Below the pieces are notes generated by a model. It was not told the DNA's origin, did not search any database, and saw only the letters and a program-made list of their open reading frames with translations. Shown here piece by piece: positions 29,719 to 33,610 of a stretch of 33,610 nt of DNA. The stretch is from assembly GCA_900321605.1 (NCBI GenBank), contig ONWR01000019.1, positions 1-33,610 on the forward strand. The letters are read 5' to 3'. How positions within the stretch are numbered: the first letter of the stretch is position 1; each line of letters starts with the position of its first letter. This DNA is from an uncultured Bacteroidales bacterium. Its GTDB lineage: Bacteria; Bacteroidota; Bacteroidia; Bacteroidales; Paludibacteraceae. A program made the translations under genes and the position numbers.

Positions 29719-30480
29719 TTACAGACTCTCGGCAAAAATCTCTGCCTCTTCTATCTGATCAATCTTACCGACATCCATCATCCGGTAGTCGTTCGGCACA
29801 AACGCTTTCAGTTCCGCTTTCTCACAAATAGACAAATAGAAATCAATGAGGGAGAATTTATCCTCTTTCATGGTGTCTAACATTGCTAACACATCGGGAC
29901 TGAGGATCTGCATTCCGCTAAATGCCAATAACTGCGTATTCTCCTTTGTCCATGTGCCATTATTCGGTCTCACCTCACCCGTCTTTATATTCGTCCATCC
30001 GCAAAGCCTATCTTTCTCATCGAAACACAGGTAGCGTTGCGTCTCCCTTTTGGAAACCACCAATTGGCTGACACCTGTACGCTCATAAGCGCTTATCAAT
30101 GCGCGCAAATCGATATTCGACAAGATATCCACATTGCACGCAAGAATCGGTCCATTGTCCATTGTCCATTGTCCATTGTCCATTAAAAGCCGAAAGGCTT
30201 TTTTGAGTCCTCCCCCGGTATCGAGCAACATCTCCCGTTCATCGGAAACTGCGATATTACAGTTCCACCCTTGGTTTGCACGGATGGTATCGATGATCAT
30301 ATCGGGGAAATGATGCACATTCACGATGATATCGGTGATTCCGGCGTCACGCAGTTTCTCTACCTGCCACTGGAGCAGCTGTTTACCTGCTAACGGCACA
30401 AGCGCCTTGGGCATCCTATCGGTGAGCGGTTTAAGGCGCGTGCCCAAACCGGCGGCAAAAATCATCGCTTTCATTCTCAT
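29719..30480 (-). CDS. MurU-like sugar-1-phosphate nucleotidyltransferase
   Basis: The protein has 253 residues from ATG at 30480, whose ATGA overlaps the stop of the RapZ-like gene; a second ATG 6 bases on is possible. The N-terminus AMIFAAGLGTRLKPLTDRMPKAL is the nucleotide-binding loop of NTP-transferases, and ACNVDILSNID is the metal site (normally vNgDil). LLDTGGGLKKA matches the family. In Pseudomonas, MurU converts MurNAc-1-phosphate to UDP-MurNAc, and the kinase AmgK makes its substrate. The kinase-like gene two steps upstream makes this role likely here. A 7-base array (30151-30184) encodes the in-frame stretch MDNGQWTMDNG just before the metal site. Confidence 0.88.
   Translation of the reverse strand: MRMKAMIFAAGLGTRLKPLTDRMPKALVPLAGKQLLQWQVEKLRDAGITDIIVNVHHFPDMIIDTIRANQGWNCNIAVSDEREMLLDTGGGLKKAFRLLMDNGQWTMDNGPILACNVDILSNIDLRALISAYERTGVSQLVVSKRETQRYLCFDEKDRLCGWTNIKTGEVRPNNGTWTKENTQLLAFSGMQILSPDVLAMLDTMKEDKFSLIDFYLSICEKAELKAFVPNDYRMMDVGKIDQIEEAEIFAESL
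30151..30184. repeat. 7-base array inside the MurU-like gene
   Basis: Plus-strand unit TCCATTG repeats four times plus six bases. It reads in frame on the minus strand as about MDNGQWTMDNG, a segment longer than the short loop usually present there in nucleotidyltransferases. Confidence 0.9.
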
Positions 30481-30878
30481 AAGGTTTTGGAGATACCACG
30501 TTCGCGGTGGATCAATCGGATTGTCACCCCGTATTTCTCTTTGAGATGTTGCGCCAGATGCTCTGCACAATAGACAGAACGGTGCTGTCCGCCAGTACAG
30601 CCGAAAGCAACCTGCATATGTTCAAAATCGCGCTCTATGAACCGCTCTACATGATGGTCCACTAACTTATCCACCGACTCCAAGAAGGTGAGTATCTCAC
30701 CGTCCTTCTCTAAAAAATCAATCACCGGCTGATCCAGTCCCGTCAGCGTTTTGTACTCTTCGTACTTGCCGGGATTATGCGTAGAACGGCAATCGAAGAC
30801 ATAACCGCCTCCGTTGCCTGAATCATCGGACGGGATTCCTTTCTTAAACGAGAACGAGTAAATCGTTACTGATAGCAT
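30477..30878 (-). CDS. RapZ C-terminal-domain protein
   Basis: The protein has 133 residues from the ATG at 30878. It matches the C-terminal half of RapZ/UPF0042: GYVFDCRSTHNPGKYEEYKTLTGLD, then VAFGCTGGQHRSVYCAEHLAQHL. In E. coli this domain binds the small RNA GlmZ and senses glucosamine-6-phosphate, thereby controlling amino-sugar supply. The N-terminal kinase-like half of RapZ is absent. The start codon lies 35 bases inside the preceding kinase gene in another frame, and the stop overlaps the MurU-like start (ATGA), so the three are translationally coupled. I infer a sensing or regulatory role in amino-sugar or MurNAc use. An ATG further upstream (30929) would add residues unlike the family. 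Confidence 0.88.
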   Translation of the reverse strand: MLSVTIYSFSFKKGIPSDDSGNGGGYVFDCRSTHNPGKYEEYKTLTGLDQPVIDFLEKDGEILTFLESVDKLVDHHVERFIERDFEHMQVAFGCTGGQHRSVYCAEHLAQHLKEKYGVTIRLIHRERGISKTL

Positions 30879-31755
30879 ATAAATAAGGATATTGGGTTTG
30901 TAACTCAGGGTTCTTTTCAAATAGTTCATGCAGGTTCTTCAGCGCCAAGGGTATCGACTCCAAGAAATGCGGCTTGCGCTCGAAATAGCCTCGATAGCCA
31001 TATGCGCCCAGCACCTGCAACGTGCGGAACAGCACAAAATGCGGCAAGGCAGCTCTCCACGCTGTTTCAGCCAAGCTTGGCTGAAGCTGCTTGAGTTCAT
31101 CCAGATATGCGTCAATAAGCTTCTCTCTCAACTCAGGAGCAATTTTCGCTTTCGCCTGCCATAGGAACGAAGCTACATCGTACTGCGTCGGTCCGCGCCT
31201 TCCGCCTTGGAAATCGATGAAGTACGGTTGTCCGTCACGTATCATGACATTCCTGCTCTGAAAATCCCGATACAGGAACGTCTCTGCCGGTTGCGCCAGA
31301 ATGAACTTCACCAAACTGTCAAAATCATCCTCTAACTTCGGCTCAGAGAACTCCAACTTCGTGCCCTTCAGGAAACAGTACTTGAAGTAGTTCAGATCCC
31401 ATCGGATAGAACGCTCGTCCATCGCCGGAACAGGAAAACAAACCGACCAATTAAAATCCTTCGCGCCCGTCACCTGTATGTGCGCGAGCGCACGTATAGC
31501 GCGTTCTAATAAGGTGGGCTCCAGATGATCGAAGAGCAGTGTGTCACCCAAATCCTCCTGCGTATAACTCATCTCATCCTCGCTCACGCTGTACAACTCA
31601 GGCACAGGTAAACCCAATGCATGAAAATGGCGCGCCATGTAAATGAACGCACGGTTCTCGTCGCGGTTAGTGCCCGTCACGCGAATATAAGTCTTTCCAT
31701 TCGCGTCCGTCTCACGCGTATATACTCTATTACTTCCTTGTTGTGCAATCTGCAT
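30844..31755 (-). CDS. APH-fold sugar kinase, AmgK-like
   Basis: The protein has 303 residues from the ATG at 31755; a GTG three codons earlier is an alternative. The sequence AAAGGTGA just upstream is a fair ribosome-binding site and comes from a 7-base array. The catalytic loop is LYRDFQSRNVM (Asp164, Asn169) and the metal motif is FIDFQGGRRGP (Asp181). This DFQ form is typical of AmgK, the anomeric MurNAc/GlcNAc kinase of Pseudomonas cell-wall recycling. Neighbours with MurU and RapZ-CTD features support a MurNAc-1-phosphate role over antibiotic modification. A perfect 20-bp palindrome (31066-31085) lies in the coding region. The 3' end overlaps the next gene by 35 bases. Confidence 0.85.
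   Translation of the reverse strand: MQIAQQGSNRVYTRETDANGKTYIRVTGTNRDENRAFIYMARHFHALGLPVPELYSVSEDEMSYTQEDLGDTLLFDHLEPTLLERAIRALAHIQVTGAKDFNWSVCFPVPAMDERSIRWDLNYFKYCFLKGTKLEFSEPKLEDDFDSLVKFILAQPAETFLYRDFQSRNVMIRDGQPYFIDFQGGRRGPTQYDVASFLWQAKAKIAPELREKLIDAYLDELKQLQPSLAETAWRAALPHFVLFRTLQVLGAYGYRGYFERKPHFLESIPLALKNLHELFEKNPELQTQYPYLYAISNDLLVLV
31066..31085. repeat. Perfect 20-bp palindrome inside the kinase gene
   Basis: TTCAGCCAAGCTTGGCTGAA reads identically on both strands. It encodes LQPSLAE on the minus strand, away from catalytic motifs. Its core, GCCAAGCTTGGC, resembles the centre of the ATCCGCCAA/TTGGCGGAT palindromes. Confidence 0.95.
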
Positions 31756-31763
31756 AATAATCA

Positions 31764-31798
31764 CCTTTTATCTTTTATCTTTCATCTTTCACCTTTCA
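31764..31798. repeat. Five-unit 7-base array filling the gap between two genes
   Basis: Plus-strand units CCTTTTA, TCTTTTA, TCTTTCA, TCTTTCA, CCTTTCA. The array starts exactly after the lipid kinase stop (31799) and ends 8 bases before the ATG at 31755. On the coding strand it is purine-rich (GAAAGAT), and its last unit supplies AAAGGTGA. Confidence 0.92.
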
Positions 31799-32722
31799 TT
31801 AGCATCTAAACTGCAATGCGTTGTGGATGCAGCTTATTGTACATGGACCGATGATGTTTTCCAAAATACCATCCGCCTCAAAGAGAAGATGCTTGTCATA
31901 GGCTATCTCTATCTCTTTGCCCACAATAGGATAAACGAACGGCAGTTCGGTCAATCGACCATTGAAGAGGTTTGGCAAGGCCTTGAGAACTTGTCCGAAA
32001 GTCGGCTTGCGAACAAACATCGCGTGAAAGACACCATCCGTCGGATCTGCTTGAGGATTTTGACGAATACCTCCTCCCGAGAACGGCCCGTTGCCGATAT
32101 TCATCGTAAAAAGCAGATCATTCACCGCCTCTTTGCCATCCACCGTAAGAACCATATGCTGCGACTGATGCTCCATAATGGCATCGATAAGTCCCATCAC
32201 ATAGTTCACACGATGGGAACCGATATAGCGCTTGATCGTCTCTGCCTTCTTGCAACAAAGCGAATCCACTCCAAAACCGACCGAATTGATAAAATAACGG
32301 TGATGTTCAATGCCGTTACGCCAATAGGTAACGCAGCCGATATCTATCGGACACCCCGTTCCCTCAAAGAACCGAGACAGAGACTCTTGATGGTTCTTGG
32401 TAAGCGACCAATACCGGCTCCAGTCATTTCCTGTGCCGCGCGGCATCAGACCTATCTGTATCCGCGCACGTTGCGATACCGTCAGCTCCGACCGCATGAT
32501 GCCGTTCACTGTTTCGGACAGCGTTCCGTCTCCGCCTAAAACAAGTATCTCATCGTATCCCTTTTCCACTAACTCACGTGCCAATTCGATAGCATGACCG
32601 GCATATTGGGTCACGCGATAAGCAAACGGCTGATGACGCTTCCGAAGAAGTTTCCACAAGTACATCCGCTGTGCTCGATAAAAACGCTTGCCGGATTTGG
32701 GATTGATGATGATGCCAAGCAT
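31799..32722 (-). CDS. Diacylglycerol/sphingosine kinase-like lipid kinase (DAGK_cat family)
   Basis: The protein has 307 residues from the ATG at 32722 (MLGIIINPKSGK). An upstream in-frame ATG would start in the ribosomal-operon terminator and is rejected. The nucleotide motif VLGGDGTLSETVNG and the following GLMPRGTGNDWSR are signatures of the DgkB/YegS/LCB5 family. It phosphorylates a lipid alcohol such as diacylglycerol with ATP at the inner membrane; the exact lipid is unknown. No promoter is visible between the ribosomal terminator and the start, so it may depend on read-through. The AmgK-like gene follows after the 35-base array. Confidence 0.92.
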   Translation of the reverse strand: MLGIIINPKSGKRFYRAQRMYLWKLLRKRHQPFAYRVTQYAGHAIELARELVEKGYDEILVLGGDGTLSETVNGIMRSELTVSQRARIQIGLMPRGTGNDWSRYWSLTKNHQESLSRFFEGTGCPIDIGCVTYWRNGIEHHRYFINSVGFGVDSLCCKKAETIKRYIGSHRVNYVMGLIDAIMEHQSQHMVLTVDGKEAVNDLLFTMNIGNGPFSGGGIRQNPQADPTDGVFHAMFVRKPTFGQVLKALPNLFNGRLTELPFVYPIVGKEIEIAYDKHLLFEADGILENIIGPCTISCIHNALQFRC

Positions 32723-32730
32723 GGTCTGAA

Positions 32731-32773
32731 ATAAAAAAAATGCGTACCGCTCCATTGGGGTAGTACGCATTTT
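32731..32773 (-). terminator. Terminator of the rpmB-rpmG-DUF4295 operon
   Basis: An 11-bp stem (32737-32747 with 32763-32773, core ATGCGTAC/GTACGCAT) has a 15-base loop. On the minus strand a run of T residues follows. It begins 7 bases after the DUF4295 stop codon. Confidence 0.85.
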
Positions 32774-32779
32774 CGTTTT

Positions 32780-32932
32780 TTACTTGAAGAACTCGTTAAC
32801 CTTCTCGTTCAGAACGATTTCCTCTTGGAAGACGTAAGCACCCGTTTTAGGCGACTTAACCATCTTGATGCACTTAGAGTGCGCGCGTCCGGAGTTACCG
32901 GTTTGAAGGGTCGCAACCGCTTTCTTTGCCAT
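32780..32932 (-). CDS. DUF4295 small protein (Bacteroidota ribosomal protein bL38)
   Basis: The predicted protein has 50 residues: it begins MAKKAVATLQTGNSG, continues IKMVKSPKTGAYVFQEEIV and ends VNEFFK. This matches the DUF4295 family found directly after L28 and L33 in Bacteroidota. From memory, the Flavobacterium johnsoniae ribosome structure showed this family to be a ribosomal protein, named bL38; I am fairly but not fully sure of that link. It follows rpmG after 29 bases and is the last gene before the operon terminator. The short length makes it easy to miss in automated calls. Confidence 0.92.
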   Translation of the reverse strand: MAKKAVATLQTGNSGRAHSKCIKMVKSPKTGAYVFQEEIVLNEKVNEFFK

Positions 32933-32961
32933 AGTTCTAAGCCTTTCTAAATTAGGGTTAA

Positions 32962-33150
32962 TTACTTAATCTCCTTGTGAAGAGTGTATTTCTTCAAATA
33001 GGGATTGTACTTCATGAGCTCCAAACGATCCGGAGTGTTCTTACGGTTCTTGGTGGTGATGTAACGAGACATTCCCGGAACTCCGCTGGCTTTTTGCTCT
33101 GTGCACTCAAGGATTACTTGAACGCGGGCTTCTTTTGTTTTCTTTGCCAT
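32962..33150 (-). CDS. rpmG: 50S ribosomal protein L33
   Basis: The protein has 62 residues, with the family core [31 protein letters not shown]. The zinc-ribbon cysteine pairs of the C+ form are absent; only one cysteine (ILECTEQ) is present, so this is the zinc-independent C- form. It is a small component near the E site of the 50S subunit. It lies 17 bases after rpmB. Confidence 0.97.
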   Translation of the reverse strand: MAKKTKEARVQVILECTEQKASGVPGMSRYITTKNRKNTPDRLELMKYNPYLKKYTLHKEIK

Positions 33151-33167
33151 ACTTCAACTCCTTTCGT

Positions 33168-33404
33168 TTAATTGAGATAGCCCTTCTCCGCAGCTTGTTT
33201 CAGCGCGTTGTCGAGGCCGATCTTGTTAATTGTTCTCAGACCTGCTGCACTCACGTTCAGCTCGATCCATACATCTTGTTCTACCCAGTAGAACTTGCGG
33301 CGGAATAAGTTCACATCAAAACTGCGTTTGGTGTGACGTTTCGAGTGCGAAACGTTGCAGCCGCCCATGGCTTTCTTGCCTGTAATTTGACAAATCTTTG
33401 ACAT
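33168..33404 (-). CDS. rpmB: 50S ribosomal protein L28
   Basis: The protein has 78 residues: it begins [20 protein letters not shown], continues [20 protein letters not shown] and contains the typical [18 protein letters not shown]. It is the first gene of the rpmB-rpmG-DUF4295 operon, with a consensus promoter about 66 bases before the start. No zinc-binding cysteine cluster is evident. Confidence 0.97.
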   Translation of the reverse strand: MSKICQITGKKAMGGCNVSHSKRHTKRSFDVNLFRRKFYWVEQDVWIELNVSAAGLRTINKIGLDNALKQAAEKGYLN

Positions 33405-33469
33405 TGTATTATATATTTTATATTTTTTCTAATTCAGGTATTCTTCGCACATTTACACGAAAAATCGCG

Positions 33470-33501
33470 CAAAGGTACTGCTTTTTTTTGACATACGCAA
33501 A
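33470..33501 (-). promoter_or_regulatory. Promoter of the rpmB operon
   Basis: Minus strand: TTTGCG at 33501-33496, 18-base spacer, TACCTTTG at 33477-33470. The last part of the spacer and the -7 box share 26 consecutive bases with the tRNA-Lys promoter. Confidence 0.8.
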
Positions 33502-33559
33502 TTTTTTTACAAGAAAATGAAATTTTTCTTCATTTCTTCACCAAAATCAGCAAAAAACA

Positions 33560-33610
33560 TAAAATATTCCCCTCTCATCCACTCACCCACTAATCCACTC
33601 ATCCTCTAAT
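33560..33610. repeat. CCACT/CTAATCC-type short repeat at the right edge
   Basis: The end of the window repeats CATCCACTC, ACCCACTAA, TCCACTCATCC and CTCTAAT with a loose 7-10-base period. It continues beyond the window and I see no gene in 33502-33610. Confidence 0.55.

Noticed and set aside
30844-31755. Aminoglycoside resistance kinase
   Set aside because: The APH fold is shared by many kinases; the DFQ motif and the MurU/RapZ neighbours fit a sugar kinase better.

Overview
This window is chromosomal DNA of a member of the Bacteroidota, most likely order Bacteroidales. Four things in the sequence point there. The promoters are of the TTTG / TAnnTTTG type, usually 18 bases apart. The 5' end of a 16S rRNA gene with a Bacteroidales-like V1-V2 region lies at the left edge. 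There is an rpmB-rpmG-DUF4295 operon. There is also a stand-alone RapZ C-terminal domain gene beside a sugar kinase. The window begins inside the conserved part of the 16S gene, as contigs often do when assembly breaks at rRNA repeats. Almost every gene is on the minus strand; only lepA, an ion antiporter, a DedA gene and tRNA-Lys are on the plus strand.

Layout. 1-374: start of a 16S rRNA gene (minus) with its promoter at 570-601. 716-2587: a small lipoprotein plus membrane-protein operon and an unknown 145-residue protein. 3033-4952: dnaK. 5207-11477: era, an M16 peptidase, tdh and kbl, a closely spaced set that includes the two-step threonine-to-glycine pathway. 11575-12918: gdhA. 13036-17586: an outer-membrane beta-barrel protein and an NtrY-like sensor kinase. 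18069-21891: lepA, an Na+/H+ antiporter-like carrier and a DedA protein (plus). 21866-27660: a Wzz-like membrane protein after the division cluster murC-ftsQ-ftsA-ftsZ. 27784-29238: a multi-pass membrane protein with an N-terminal domain resembling the C-terminal domain of ribosomal protein L7/L12. 29578-29650: tRNA-Lys(CTT) behind a long structured leader. 29719-32722: a MurU-like nucleotidyltransferase, a RapZ-CTD protein, an AmgK-like kinase and a lipid kinase. 32780-33404: DUF4295, L33 and L28.

How the genes fit together. Most of the window is housekeeping: translation (16S, tRNA-Lys, L28, L33, LepA, Era), protein folding, amino-acid nitrogen metabolism (Tdh, Kbl, GdhA), cell division, and peptidoglycan precursor synthesis and probably recycling (MurC; the AmgK-RapZ-MurU set). 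I see no phage, transposase, CRISPR array or defence island.

The unusual content is in the non-coding DNA and in short tracts inside genes. Seven-base-period arrays fill intergenic gaps and also occur in frame inside era, the outer-membrane protein gene and the murU-like gene. A 20-bp palindrome built on ATCCGCCA recurs three times. A GC-rich 34-bp piece flanked by an 8-bp direct repeat sits in frame in the outer-membrane protein gene. Long perfect inverted repeats overlap the start of era and the stop codon of gdhA. Stable-RNA and ribosomal-protein promoters share long identical stretches. The best candidates for undescribed biology are the L12-like membrane protein, the AmgK/RapZ-CTD/MurU operon, and the repeat arrays that supply start codons, C-termini and internal peptide segments to essential genes.
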